The notes beneath the pieces are model-generated. The model saw nothing but the letters and a program-made list of their open reading frames with translations, was not told the DNA's origin and ran no database searches. 64,000 nt of DNA from an uncultured Lachnobacterium sp. (GTDB taxonomy: Bacteria; Bacillota; Clostridia; Lachnospirales; Lachnospiraceae): assembly GCA_937889225.1 (NCBI GenBank), contig CALAST010000077.1, positions 4,929-68,928 of the forward strand. Reading direction: 5' to 3'. Positions 34,974 through 44,131 of the stretch are shown one piece after another. Every line of letters begins with the position of its first letter. The first letter of the stretch is position 1. Position numbers and translations under genes: made by a program.

Positions 34974-35748
34974 ACATTCCTTCAATAAACAAAACCACCA
35001 TTGTCTTTATTTCCTGAAATATCATATTAGCTGCACGTGGAAACATAAATATTGTCAAAAGCAATACCGCGTATCCGACCAATACTTTCAACTGCATACC
35101 TATGGAAAACATATTCATCTGCGGTGCAACCTTAGCCATAATACCTAAAATACAATTTAATATCATAATACAAGCAAAAATCGGCAAAAAGATACGAAAC
35201 GCAATTATAAATAAGTCAGTCAAAAACCGCACCATAGACAATACAAGACCATCCCATTCAAATACAGCTCCGCCAATAGGCACTACATAAAAAGAATCGC
35301 ATACCGCTCTTAAAATATAAAGGTGCATATCTGAAATAATCAAAAGCACAAATATCATATAATAATATAAACTTCCGGTAAGCGTCATCGGTATACTCAT
35401 ATCTGTATTAAACAAGGTTGCCATAGATAATCCAATATCCATATCTATTAAATTACCAGCTAATAAAACAATGGAATTACAGATACTTGCTGCAAATCCA
35501 ATCAAAAGTCCTGTAATTCCTTCCTTCAATACCATAACCGAAAATCCAATCACTCCAGTATATTCTAGGGTTGGATGGGGAATAATTCCATATACGAGTA
35601 TCGCCGTAAAACACGCTAACCCGATTTTTGTCTGATTTGGCACACCACGCTGGCTAAAAAAAGGAGCCACAAAAATAAAAGACGTCAAACGCACCAAAAC
35701 CAATAGCCAATATTCAAAATCTACTAGTGAGAACGTATATTCAATCAT
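34963..35748 (-). CDS. fliR: Flagellar export protein FliR
   Basis: This 261-aa membrane protein forms, with FliP and FliQ, the export gate entry. The chain is hydrophobic throughout, and PFFSQRGVPNQTKIGLA near the start matches the family. KEGITGLLIGFA and the ending around APQMNMFSIGMQLKVLVG also match. It lies 6 bases after fliQ and overlaps flhB. Confidence 0.95.
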   Translation of the reverse strand: MIEYTFSLVDFEYWLLVLVRLTSFIFVAPFFSQRGVPNQTKIGLACFTAILVYGIIPHPTLEYTGVIGFSVMVLKEGITGLLIGFAASICNSIVLLAGNLIDMDIGLSMATLFNTDMSIPMTLTGSLYYYMIFVLLIISDMHLYILRAVCDSFYVVPIGGAVFEWDGLVLSMVRFLTDLFIIAFRIFLPIFACIMILNCILGIMAKVAPQMNMFSIGMQLKVLVGYAVLLLTIFMFPRAANMIFQEIKTMVVLFIEGMYGS

Positions 35749-35754
35749 GTTTTA

Positions 35755-36030
35755 TCACAAACTCGTATAATAACTAAAATTAGACCATAAACGATTCAAA
35801 AAATCAAGCATTATATTTAACATCCATGAACCACACAACATCATAACAAGAAATACTGCAAGAATTTTTGGAACAAAAGTAAGTGTCTGTTCCTGAATGG
35901 ATGTAACGGTCTGAAAAATACTAATCAAAAGTCCTACACACAAAGAAACCAGCAAAAGCGGTGCTGACACAATTATTATAGTAAAAATAGCATCTTTTGC
36001 AATATCTAATACTGCGTCCTGTGTAATCAT
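35755..36030 (-). CDS. fliQ: Flagellar export protein FliQ
   Basis: This 91-aa protein has two membrane helices and is part of the FliPQR gate. The family sequence is clear in SAPLLLVSLCVGLLISIFQT, then VTSIQEQTLTFVPKILAVF. Length is standard. It lies between fliP and fliR. Confidence 0.96.
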   Translation of the reverse strand: MITQDAVLDIAKDAIFTIIIVSAPLLLVSLCVGLLISIFQTVTSIQEQTLTFVPKILAVFLVMMLCGSWMLNIMLDFLNRLWSNFSYYTSL

Positions 36031-36044
36031 ATTTTATCACTCCT

Positions 36045-36854
36045 TTAATAAAAGGTTTGTACTAAATTAGCTATCAGCAGATTCCAACCATCTGCCAACA
36101 CAAATAAAAGAATTTTAAATGGCATTGAAATCGTAGTTGGTGGCAACATCATCATACCCATTGACATAAGTACTGAAGCCACAACCATATCCAGTACAAT
36201 AAATGGTATATATATCAAAAAGCCCATAATAAAGGCTTGCCGAAGTTCACTAATAATAAATGCCGGAATCAACACCGTCATCGGAACTTCTTCATAAGTC
36301 TCATAAGTTTCTTGTGCAATATCTGCAAATAACTGCACATCTTTTGTCTGGGTATGCTTATTCATAAATTCCCGAAGCGGATCCTGCACCAATTCAAATG
36401 CTTGTTCGGTTGTAATTGTGCCTTCATCCAATGGTTTAATAACTGTTGTATTAATTTCTTGAAATGTAGGCCACATAATAAATAATGTCAAAAACAAAGC
36501 CAGCCCAATAAGTACCTGATTCGGCGGTGCTGTCTGAGTACCAATCGCAGTCCTAAGGAAATGCAATACAATAATGATTCGAGTGTAGGATGTGAGCATA
36601 ATCAAAATCGACGGTGCCAATGACAAAATTGTCAAAGTAAGCAACATCTGAATTGGTGCTGATACACTACCTTCATCATTGTTATATGTAATGGATAATC
36701 CATTTACATCATCATCATAGTCCGCATCTTCCGAAGCTTCTGCAGCATATACTGCAATTGGCGTTGAAGTTATGGAATATGTAATTGTAAACAACAATAC
36801 AAATACTGCAAACAAAACCGAAAACCTGCAGTAATACTTTTTAAATTTACTCAT
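36045..36854 (-). CDS. fliP: Flagellar export protein FliP
   Basis: This 269-aa export-gate protein has a cleavable signal peptide (about residues 1-37, ending AVYAAEA). A short acidic stretch follows, then four membrane helices. Family blocks are LAPSILIMLTSYTRIIIVLHF, then RTAIGTQTAPPNQVLIGLALF and PFIVLDMVVASVLMSMGMMM. The presence of a signal peptide is normal for FliP. It lies between fliO and fliQ. Confidence 0.96.
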   Translation of the reverse strand: MSKFKKYYCRFSVLFAVFVLLFTITYSITSTPIAVYAAEASEDADYDDDVNGLSITYNNDEGSVSAPIQMLLTLTILSLAPSILIMLTSYTRIIIVLHFLRTAIGTQTAPPNQVLIGLALFLTLFIMWPTFQEINTTVIKPLDEGTITTEQAFELVQDPLREFMNKHTQTKDVQLFADIAQETYETYEEVPMTVLIPAFIISELRQAFIMGFLIYIPFIVLDMVVASVLMSMGMMMLPPTTISMPFKILLFVLADGWNLLIANLVQTFY

Positions 36855-36861
36855 AATAACC

Positions 36862-37248
36862 CTACTTCTTTGGTAATTTTTCTTTCATTTTATCAAAAAT
36901 ATTTTGAAATGACTCATTGACGACGATTCCATTATTGACTGTTTCTTGCTGAAAACGGAAATCTGTCAACTGTTCTTCTGTCAAAGTTGCAAGAGAATGA
37001 ATTTCATCCTTTCCAATACCAACTACCAGATATTCCGTTCCAGCTTTTACCAGACAAATGGTTTTATTATTTCCTGCTGAAATTGTTTCAATGATACGTA
37101 AATTACCATTTTTCATTTGTTGCTTCTGATATCCTGCAATCCAACGGGTACAGATATATGTAACCACAAGCACAAATACAAATACAAATACAACTCCTAT
37201 CAACTCTACAAAACTTTTGAGAGATGACGATAATAAAATACTGTACAT
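36862..37248 (-). CDS. fliO: Flagellar biosynthesis protein FliO
   Basis: This 128-aa protein has one N-terminal membrane helix (about residues 13-34) and a basic cytoplasmic domain. The stretch LRIIETISAGNNKTICLVKAG is typical of FliO/FliZ, which helps FliP assembly. It lies between the switch gene fliY and fliP, the usual place. Confidence 0.88.
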   Translation of the reverse strand: MYSILLSSSLKSFVELIGVVFVFVFVLVVTYICTRWIAGYQKQQMKNGNLRIIETISAGNNKTICLVKAGTEYLVVGIGKDEIHSLATLTEEQLTDFRFQQETVNNGIVVNESFQNIFDKMKEKLPKK

Positions 37249-37262
37249 ATTAACTCACTACT

Positions 37263-38543
37263 TTACATTAGCTGTTGCTGTACCGGTAATTTGTTCACAA
37301 TTTCCGTAATTCTTACACCAAAACTTTCTTCAATTACAACAACTTCGCCTTTTGCTACATGTTTACCATTGACAAGAACATCAATTGGCTCACCGGCTAA
37401 TCTTTCCAATTCTATAATTTTTCCAGGTGCTAAATCTAAAATCTCAGAAATAGATTTCTTTGTTCTTCCTAACTCAACTGTAACCTGTAATGGAACATCC
37501 ATAATAAGACCAATGTTTTCCGGCTGATATGTTCCTACCGGTACGGAATTGAACGCACCAAATTGTGCCGGCTGTACATTGACCGGCTGATTCATCATCA
37601 TTGGCTGACCACCTATCATCTGCGGTCCCATCATTTGCTGATTCATCATCATCGGCTGACCCATCATCTGTTGATTCATCATCATTGGCTGACCCATCAT
37701 TTGTTGATTCATCATCTGTTGATTCATCATTTGCTGGTCCATCATCATTGTTTGTCCCATAGCCGGTTCTTGTGTTGGCTGCGGTGCTGCCGGCTGTGGT
37801 GCAGATGCTTGTACAGATGCCACTACCTGTTCCGTCGTAGATGGTGCTTCATTATTCACGCCCATCATATTCTGCATCATCGCATCACACATTTCTTTCG
37901 CAAAAGAAACCGGATATAACTGCATAATTTCACTATCTACTAAATCACCAATTTCCATTCGGAATGTAATGCGAACAAAACGGCTTGATAAAAATGCATC
38001 TATCTCTGATTCATCTATATTTTCTTTCATATCAATCAAATCTGCCATTGGCGGACTGATATCAATTGTTTTATTTAACATGGAAGAAAGTGACGTTGCA
38101 GAAGAACCCATCATCTGATTCATCGCTTCACTAATTGCACTTAAATGCAATTCGCCTAATTCACCACTCGTATTGGTGCCATCGCCACCCATCATAAGGT
38201 CTGTAATAATCTTTACGTCATTTTCTCTTAACACAAGAATATTACTTCCATCAAGTCCTACTGTATATGCGATTCGAATAAATACGCAAGGTCTTTCATA
38301 AGCCTGAACAATATCATCCCATGTAGCAAATGTAACTACCGGAGTTGAAATATCAACTTTACGATTTACCAAAGAGAACAACGTTGTGGCAGCTGTTCCC
38401 ATGCTTATATTTGATATTTCTCCTATCGCATCTTTCTCTACCTCTGTTAATTCATCTTCTACAGGTTCCATTCCAAACGAATCACCGCCACTTGGGTCGC
38501 TAAGTAATGCGTTAATTTCTTCCTGAGATAAAACTCCATCCAT
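37263..38543 (-). CDS. fliY: Flagellar switch protein FliY/FliN with CheC-like domain and Met/Gln repeat linker
   Basis: This 426-aa switch protein combines a FliM-binding N-terminal peptide (GVLSQEEINALL), a CheC-like CheY-P phosphatase domain and a C-terminal SpoA/FliN domain (about 345-426). CheC motifs are seen at IGEISNISMGTAATTL and SAISEAMNQMMGSSATSL. The linker (about residues 230-325) is Pro/Gln-rich, then strongly Met/Gln-rich, with repeats of the kind MMNQQMMGQP (residues 262-320, DNA 37584-37760). Such a Met-rich tract is unusual. It lies directly after fliM. Confidence 0.93.
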   Translation of the reverse strand: MDGVLSQEEINALLSDPSGGDSFGMEPVEDELTEVEKDAIGEISNISMGTAATTLFSLVNRKVDISTPVVTFATWDDIVQAYERPCVFIRIAYTVGLDGSNILVLRENDVKIITDLMMGGDGTNTSGELGELHLSAISEAMNQMMGSSATSLSSMLNKTIDISPPMADLIDMKENIDESEIDAFLSSRFVRITFRMEIGDLVDSEIMQLYPVSFAKEMCDAMMQNMMGVNNEAPSTTEQVVASVQASAPQPAAPQPTQEPAMGQTMMMDQQMMNQQMMNQQMMGQPMMMNQQMMGQPMMMNQQMMGPQMIGGQPMMMNQPVNVQPAQFGAFNSVPVGTYQPENIGLIMDVPLQVTVELGRTKKSISEILDLAPGKIIELERLAGEPIDVLVNGKHVAKGEVVVIEESFGVRITEIVNKLPVQQQLM

Positions 38544-38547
38544 ATCC

Positions 38548-39528
38548 CTATTGCTCCTCTCTGATCACTTCTGTGACCCTAACTGCGTAATTATCACCGG
38601 ATGTTCCCGGTAATGCGGAAAACTTTCTTATATTTCCCACGTATATATCCAAATCTTCCTCTACATTTCTATCCAGCCTTATGATATCACCAACTTGCAA
38701 TGTCGAGAAGTCGCTTACTGAAATTATTGTTTCTCCAAGAACTGCACGAATTGGAATCTGTGCTTTTCGAATCATAACTTCAATGACATCTGCATAACTG
38801 ATTTCCTCATATTGCTGCATATTTGCATACCAATATTTTGTATTTAATTTATCAATAACATCTTCCAAGGTTATATATGGAAGACAAATATTCATAAGAC
38901 CTTCAACATCACCGATTTTAATACTGATTGTAATAATTGCAATCATTTCACTTGGCGAAATAATCTGTGCATATTGTGGATTTGTTTCCATTCTTTCCAA
39001 ACGCGGTGCAATGGCAACTACATTCTGCCATGGTTCATGGAGCAAGTCCACACATACGACCATAATACGTTCCAAAATGAGAAGCTCAATTTCCGAAAAA
39101 TCTCTCGGTTTTTCCATCGCTTCTCCTTTTCCACCAAGCATACGGTCTATTATGGCATATCCTAAATTTGTAGCCATTTCAATAATGATATTCCCCTGCA
39201 ATGGAGCAAAATTAACCACCCCCAAAAGCACAGGGTTTGAAAGGGCATTTGTAAATTCCTGATATGTAACCGCTTCTGAATTCATTACCTCTATCTGTAC
39301 ATTTTTTCTTAAATATACAGGTAAATTTGTTGACAACAATCTGCCATAATGTTCGAATATAATCTCTAAAGTACGAAGATGCTCTTTTGAGAATTTTGAC
39401 GGGCGCGCAAAATCATAATCTTTAATCGGTTTTTCACCATTCTCTTTTATATCCTCTGCATCTATCTCACCGCTATTCAAACCCGCCAGTAATTTATCTA
39501 TCTCTTCCTGGGATAAAACGTCACCCAT
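38548..39528 (-). CDS. fliM: Flagellar switch protein FliM
   Basis: This 326-aa protein is the CheY-P-binding part of the C-ring. The N-terminal CheY-binding peptide is GDVLSQEEIDKLLAGL. The middle domain (about 45-230) shows EHLRTLEIIFEHYGRLLSTNL and the GGKGEAMEKPRDFSEIE block. The C-terminal SpoA domain starts near 250. The ATG follows AGGTGGTGAGAGACAG. It lies between fliL and fliY. Confidence 0.96.
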   Translation of the reverse strand: MGDVLSQEEIDKLLAGLNSGEIDAEDIKENGEKPIKDYDFARPSKFSKEHLRTLEIIFEHYGRLLSTNLPVYLRKNVQIEVMNSEAVTYQEFTNALSNPVLLGVVNFAPLQGNIIIEMATNLGYAIIDRMLGGKGEAMEKPRDFSEIELLILERIMVVCVDLLHEPWQNVVAIAPRLERMETNPQYAQIISPSEMIAIITISIKIGDVEGLMNICLPYITLEDVIDKLNTKYWYANMQQYEEISYADVIEVMIRKAQIPIRAVLGETIISVSDFSTLQVGDIIRLDRNVEEDLDIYVGNIRKFSALPGTSGDNYAVRVTEVIREEQ

Positions 39529-39561
39529 CTGTCTCTCACCACCTGTTGTACAATTTCTATC

Positions 39562-40089
39562 TTAGTCTGTATTAAATTTTGGGAAACTGATGCCTACAAT
39601 ATAATCAGCCCCGAACATATTCTGAAGTTGTTTTAACATATCTTTTTTCAGTTTTTCCATGCCACCTTCTGTATTTAACTCTTCAAGAGTATAGCTGCGA
39701 ACAACTGCATTAATTTTATCTAAAATAATACTTTCTTTTTCAGCGATAATTGTTGTATTATTGTCTGCATATTCATCACTTTCATTGTTTAAGTTAAGTG
39801 ACACAGAAAATACCGCAAAATGTGCTTCCTTATCTTCTCCTGTTGCGAGGTTTGTAGTTATAGTCTCTCCTGCATTAACTGCATATGTTGCAATTTGAGA
39901 TACTGGCAAATTGGAAAGACCATTCGTTGCACCACTATTTACTTCCAAATTAATCGCTTCACACACTTTTGTAATAAGCTCATTTGCCTGTTTTGTTTGT
40001 GGAACTAATGTGAATACAATAATTCCGGATAATACAAAATTTGCAAATACCAAGGCTAATATAATGACTGATAACAAATTTTTTTTCAT
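39562..40089 (-). CDS. fliL: Flagellar basal body-associated protein FliL
   Basis: This 175-aa single-pass membrane protein sits around the stator. The N-terminal helix is about residues 5-28. The external domain shows the family end (AVVRSYTLEELNTEGGMEKLKKDMLKQ-like sequence and YIVGISFPKFNTD). Position between motB and fliM fits. Confidence 0.88.
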   Translation of the reverse strand: MKKNLLSVIILALVFANFVLSGIIVFTLVPQTKQANELITKVCEAINLEVNSGATNGLSNLPVSQIATYAVNAGETITTNLATGEDKEAHFAVFSVSLNLNNESDEYADNNTTIIAEKESIILDKINAVVRSYTLEELNTEGGMEKLKKDMLKQLQNMFGADYIVGISFPKFNTD

Positions 40090-40105
40090 AACGCATCTTC
40101 CTCTT

Positions 40106-40927
40106 CTAATTTTCTAAATTTGAATTGTATGAATTATATATTTTAATGACAACACGACGATTTCGTGCTCTGCCTTCTGCCGTTGCATTATCTGCAATTG
40201 GGATATACTCTCCACGCCCTGACGACTTAATATAAGCAGGATTGAGTTTCGTATTATCACGAATATAATTCGCAACAGTTAATGCACGATACATGGATAA
40301 AACGTCGTTGTTTTCATACTTACTTCTACTGGAAACCGGAACATTATCGGTGTGCCCTTCAATTTCAATAATATTCTTACTATAACGACCTAGCACAACC
40401 GCAATCTTATTCACTACCGGATATGCATCGTTTATAATTTCTGCCTTACCTGAGTCAAAAAGAACTGCTCCGCTTAAGTTTAGCATAACACCACTTTCGT
40501 CAAATTCTACTTCTACCTGATCATTGATGCCCAACTCATCTACAGCACCCTGTATATTTTCTGCCATTTCTTCTGATTCAGCTAAAGATTCCTGTTTGTA
40601 CTTTTCTTTTAAATCTTCTTCTGCTTCTTCTTCCTCTAATGTCTGGTTATTTGAAAGTTCATTATAATAGTCATCCATATATTCCAACATGCGGATACCG
40701 CCACCAATTAAGTCGCCTTCACCAATTACAGCAGAACCGGCATCCGGCAAAATACTTACTCTTTGCTGCAAGGATACAACTACCATCTGGAACTTTTCTG
40801 CATCTACTGTTGACATAGAGAACAAAAGTACGAAGAAACACAAAAGCAGGTTCATAAGGTCCGAGAACGTGGCCATCCACGGTGCGGCCCCTTTTTGTCC
40901 TTCCGGCTGTTTTTTCTTTTTTGCCAC
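40106..40927 (-). CDS. motB: Flagellar stator protein MotB
   Basis: This 273-aa stator subunit has one membrane helix with the essential proton- or sodium-binding Asp (D23 in WMATFSDLMNLLLCFF). The C-terminal OmpA-like peptidoglycan-binding domain has EIEGHTDNVPV and GRGEYIPIADNATAEGRARN. The start is a GTG at 40927 that overlaps the motA stop (TAGTG), with GGAGGTGAAGAA in front. Ion type cannot be told. Confidence 0.95.
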   Translation of the reverse strand: MAKKKKQPEGQKGAAPWMATFSDLMNLLLCFFVLLFSMSTVDAEKFQMVVVSLQQRVSILPDAGSAVIGEGDLIGGGIRMLEYMDDYYNELSNNQTLEEEEAEEDLKEKYKQESLAESEEMAENIQGAVDELGINDQVEVEFDESGVMLNLSGAVLFDSGKAEIINDAYPVVNKIAVVLGRYSKNIIEIEGHTDNVPVSSRSKYENNDVLSMYRALTVANYIRDNTKLNPAYIKSSGRGEYIPIADNATAEGRARNRRVVIKIYNSYNSNLEN

Positions 40928-41733
40928 TATTCTTCACCTCCAGCGGAATCAGAACCATTTAAGCTGTCACGTAATGAAGGTGCAAGGAATGATTTCAATT
41001 TTTCTTCAATAACACGAGGGTTTTCTCCTGCCTGTATAGAAAGCAGACCCTCTATCGTAATCTCTTTCAACATAACTTCGGTTTCATTATTGGTTTTTAA
41101 TTTATTTGCAGTTGGTGTACATAACCAGTTTGCAATCAGGGAACCATATAATGTAGTAAGAAGTGCTACTGCCATGTTTGGTCCAATTGAGGAGGCGTCT
41201 TCCAGGTTTTTTAACATGTTAACCAAACCGATAAGCGTACCAATCATCCCCCATGCAGGACCCATTTCAGCCCATTTTTCCCAGAAACCGATAACCTTTG
41301 CATGACGGCTTTCCAGACAAACCAAATCCGTTTCCAAAATCCCGCGAACCAGTTCTGGGTCAGTACCGTCTACAACTAACATAATACCTTTTTTTAAGAA
41401 ATCATCTTCGATATTGTTAGCGGCTTCTTCCAAAGCGAGAAGACCTTCTTTTCGACCTACGTTTGATAACTCTATAATCGAACGTATTGTTGCCGCAGGG
41501 TCTGACACCTTATCCTGAAAAGCCAAACGAATGGATGAAAAACCACTTATAAAATCCCGCAATTTGCCGGCAACAAGTACACTACTAAGAGAACCACCAA
41601 TTGTAATAAATACAGATGGCAAGTCAATGAAACTTTCCCAAATAGTTTCGACCATCCAATTTGAACTTGACAAAATACCGAAAATTACCATTACAAAACC
41701 GAAAACGATACCAATAAGAGAAGCAATATCCAC
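40927..41733 (-). CDS. motA: Flagellar stator protein MotA
   Basis: This 268-aa, four-helix stator subunit forms the ion channel with MotB. MDIASLIGIVFGFVMVIFG at the start and the conserved WAEMGPAWGMIGTLIGLVNML block identify it. I chose the GTG at 41733, which has GGAAGG eight bases upstream. A GTG three codons earlier is too close to that site. It is preceded by a promoter at 41808-41836 and a 345-base gap. Confidence 0.95.
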   Translation of the reverse strand: MDIASLIGIVFGFVMVIFGILSSSNWMVETIWESFIDLPSVFITIGGSLSSVLVAGKLRDFISGFSSIRLAFQDKVSDPAATIRSIIELSNVGRKEGLLALEEAANNIEDDFLKKGIMLVVDGTDPELVRGILETDLVCLESRHAKVIGFWEKWAEMGPAWGMIGTLIGLVNMLKNLEDASSIGPNMAVALLTTLYGSLIANWLCTPTANKLKTNNETEVMLKEITIEGLLSIQAGENPRVIEEKLKSFLAPSLRDSLNGSDSAGGEE

Positions 41734-41807
41734 GAAATACACCTTCCAATCAATTTATTTGGATTAAACAAATATGTACATAATACGTCATATTAATCCT
41801 ATACGTA

Positions 41808-41836
41808 ATTTTACTAAACTTTCCACAATTTGTCTA
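41808..41836 (-). promoter_or_regulatory. Probable sigma-A promoter of the motA-downstream unit
   Basis: On the minus strand TAGACA (41831-41836) and TAAAAT (41808-41813) are 17 bases apart. It lies about 75 bases upstream of motA. With the terminator-like hairpin at 41980-42012 it marks a break in the motility cluster. Confidence 0.65.
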
Positions 41837-41900
41837 CTTACTTTATCACGTTTTTTGTTTAAATTTCATTAAAAGTAAGTATAAAAACAACATTTTATAT

Positions 41901-41940
41901 AACATATGGGAGTGATGCAGCACCACCCCCGCATATGTTT
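41901..41940 (-). other. GC-rich hairpin in the flgE-motA gap
   Basis: The outer arms AACATATG and CATATGTT plus an inner GGGGTG/CACTCC stem (one G-U pair) form about 14 bp. The sequence stands out in an AT-rich gap. No T-run follows immediately. Role unknown. Confidence 0.5.
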
Positions 41941-41979
41941 ATTTATTAAAGTTACCTTCTAATTTCTTCATCATAATTT

Positions 41980-42012
41980 AAAAATTGAAAACTCTAAAAA
42001 TTTTCAATTTTT
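41980..42012 (-). terminator. Terminator-like hairpin after flgE
   Basis: A perfect 12-bp stem (AAAAATTGAAAA with its complement, nine-base loop) ends in a T-run on the minus strand. It lies about 75 bases past the flgE stop. The stem is AT-rich, so termination may be partial. Confidence 0.6.
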
Positions 42013-42087
42013 GCCTTTATGATTAGGCTTATCTTTTATAACAGTTCATTTACCTTTTTTATTACTTCACATTTCCACTAATTACGA

Positions 42088-44046
42088 TTATCTCTTAAGA
42101 TTAATCAATTCTTCCAATAAAGAATCGGATGTCGTAATAACACGAGAGTTTGCTTGGAAACCACGCTGTGTAATAATCATATCAGTAAATTGTGCAGAAA
42201 GGTCTACGTTAGACATTTCAAGCTGACCTGTTGTAATTGAACTTCCGTCTGCTGAAATTTCCACACCAATGCCATCGAACTCTCCGGAGTTTAATGTTGT
42301 TTGATAACAGTTATCACCGATTTTTTCAAGACCGGAAGCATTTGCAAATTGTGCAACTGCAATCTGTCCTAAAAGTACAGTATTACCATTATCATATGCA
42401 CCATAAATTCTACCGCTGGCATCTACGGAAACACCTGTCAATGCACCAAGTTTTCGACCTGTACCATCTCCCATTGTATCACCCTTTAAGGACTTCATGG
42501 TAGATGTTCCACCGTTATTTAAGTTCAAGCAGCTTGAGAAATCAATCTCAATATCTTTAAAGTTACTGGTTGTACCATCTGCATTTTCATAGTTTGAAAG
42601 AATACGTGACATATTTAATGTTACAGAATTTGAAATACCTGTTGAACCACCAATAGAAACGAAAGTACCTTCGTTTGTATCAAATACTAACTCATACTGT
42701 TCTGTATACGGTTCGGAAATAATCTGTCTTGTAACCGTTCCACCTGCTTCATTTGTTTCTGTAACAGTATAATAGTAATGCTCACCTTCTTCTAACTGAT
42801 ATACCGGTGAATTTCCATATAACATGGTAACCGGATTAAAATTAGGGTCATTATCCGGGTCTGTAATAATCACTTTTTCACCAGCAGCGTTGTAATAATA
42901 ACATGGAGCATCTTCCGTTACATTAAATGCTGTCAATACATTGCCTTCCTGGTCTGTATATACTGGCTTTGTAGCTTCTGAAACAACCATATTTCCATCT
43001 GCATCCGTATAGTAATAATAGTCACCTGCTTCTGCAGGAGTTACTGCGATATCACCATACATACCGGTCTCAGCATCCACACTTGCTGCCGGAACAAGAA
43101 TTGTCTGCCCTGCATCGTTTGTATATGTATAATATTCTTCCGCAGCTGTAATTGCAAGTGCTGTCAAACGATTATTATTTGCATCTGCAAATACCTGATT
43201 TCCGTTTTCATCTAATGCATAATAAATATTACCTGTAGAGAATAACTGGTCTGTTGTTACCGGATTATCTTTATTGTTTCCTGCATTTGCAATCGCAATG
43301 ACGTCATTTCCATACTGGTCAACGATAGAATCTAATGTAACGGTATATTTACCTTCATCTTCACCAACATTGCCTGTATTTACATTTTTTACATAGAATT
43401 TTGCGGTATAAGCGTAACCAAGGTCATCATAGAAGCCTAATGTCATAACATAGCCTTCATCACTCTCTGTTACGTTTGTATCATTTTTATCCAAAATACC
43501 GGATACATATCCTTTTGTGGTTGCTTCCGGTGCAGATGTCTGATTTCCCGGAGCCATAACCTGTAAAGCACTTACGGTATCTTTTTTGATATTACCTGTT
43601 GTCGGGTCTACCTGCCATCCCATAAGTGTATAACCGGTAGAAGTCATACAAAGATATCCATTACCATCTACATAATAAGAACCGGAACGGGTAAAAAAGT
43701 TATTTGTTCCATCACTTACAATGAAAAAGTTTGTTGTTTGACTGTCGGTTAATTTCAAGTCGAATGGATTTCCTGTTGTTTCAGCGGCACCTGCCGTTGT
43801 AATACTCACACTTGTTGCACCTGCGGTAACACCAAGACCAATCTGTTTTGCGTTGATACCACCAACACCAAGTGCACCATTACCACCGGATGCATTTGCA
43901 GTAGTTTGATAAATGATTTCACTAAAAGTTACTCGTGAAGCCTTAAATGCTTCTGTATTTACGTTTGCGATATTGTTACCGATAACGTCCATTCTTGTCT
44001 GATGTGTCTTAAGACCTGACACAGCAGAATACATTGATCTCATCAT
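42088..44046 (-). CDS. flgE: Flagellar hook protein FlgE with Tyr-rich repeat insert
   Basis: This 652-aa protein polymerises into the hook. The N-terminal D0/D1 part (MYSAVSGLKTHQTRMDVIGNN, then IANVNTEAFKASRV) and the C-terminal end (MIITQRGFQANSRVITTSDSLL) are canonical. The central part is larger than in typical FlgE. About residues 255-450 carry four or five degenerate repeats, each with Tyr clusters followed by D/N-A-x-G (YYYYTDADGN, YYTYTNDAGQ, CYYYNAAGEK), plus NRLTALAIT and NVLTAFNVT. These are probably surface domains of the hook. The start has two adjacent ATGs; either may be used. Confidence 0.93.
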   Translation of the reverse strand: MMRSMYSAVSGLKTHQTRMDVIGNNIANVNTEAFKASRVTFSEIIYQTTANASGGNGALGVGGINAKQIGLGVTAGATSVSITTAGAAETTGNPFDLKLTDSQTTNFFIVSDGTNNFFTRSGSYYVDGNGYLCMTSTGYTLMGWQVDPTTGNIKKDTVSALQVMAPGNQTSAPEATTKGYVSGILDKNDTNVTESDEGYVMTLGFYDDLGYAYTAKFYVKNVNTGNVGEDEGKYTVTLDSIVDQYGNDVIAIANAGNNKDNPVTTDQLFSTGNIYYALDENGNQVFADANNNRLTALAITAAEEYYTYTNDAGQTILVPAASVDAETGMYGDIAVTPAEAGDYYYYTDADGNMVVSEATKPVYTDQEGNVLTAFNVTEDAPCYYYNAAGEKVIITDPDNDPNFNPVTMLYGNSPVYQLEEGEHYYYTVTETNEAGGTVTRQIISEPYTEQYELVFDTNEGTFVSIGGSTGISNSVTLNMSRILSNYENADGTTSNFKDIEIDFSSCLNLNNGGTSTMKSLKGDTMGDGTGRKLGALTGVSVDASGRIYGAYDNGNTVLLGQIAVAQFANASGLEKIGDNCYQTTLNSGEFDGIGVEISADGSSITTGQLEMSNVDLSAQFTDMIITQRGFQANSRVITTSDSLLEELINLKR

Positions 44047-44131
44047 AAAGCATTGCCCTCCTATTTTTCTTTTGGGCAGTCGTTTCGTTTTCCTCTGTCA
44101 GTCAGAAAACATAAGCCTCCAAAAGGTCCGG

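Noticed and set aside
37563..37919. His/Leu-rich plus-strand frame
   Set aside because: Antisense of the fliY Met/Gln repeat; the repetitive His/Leu pattern is simply the complement.
41743..42087. c-di-GMP or other riboswitch in the flgE-motA gap
   Set aside because: Hairpins are present but I could not find the conserved bases of the GEMM or other known motility riboswitches.
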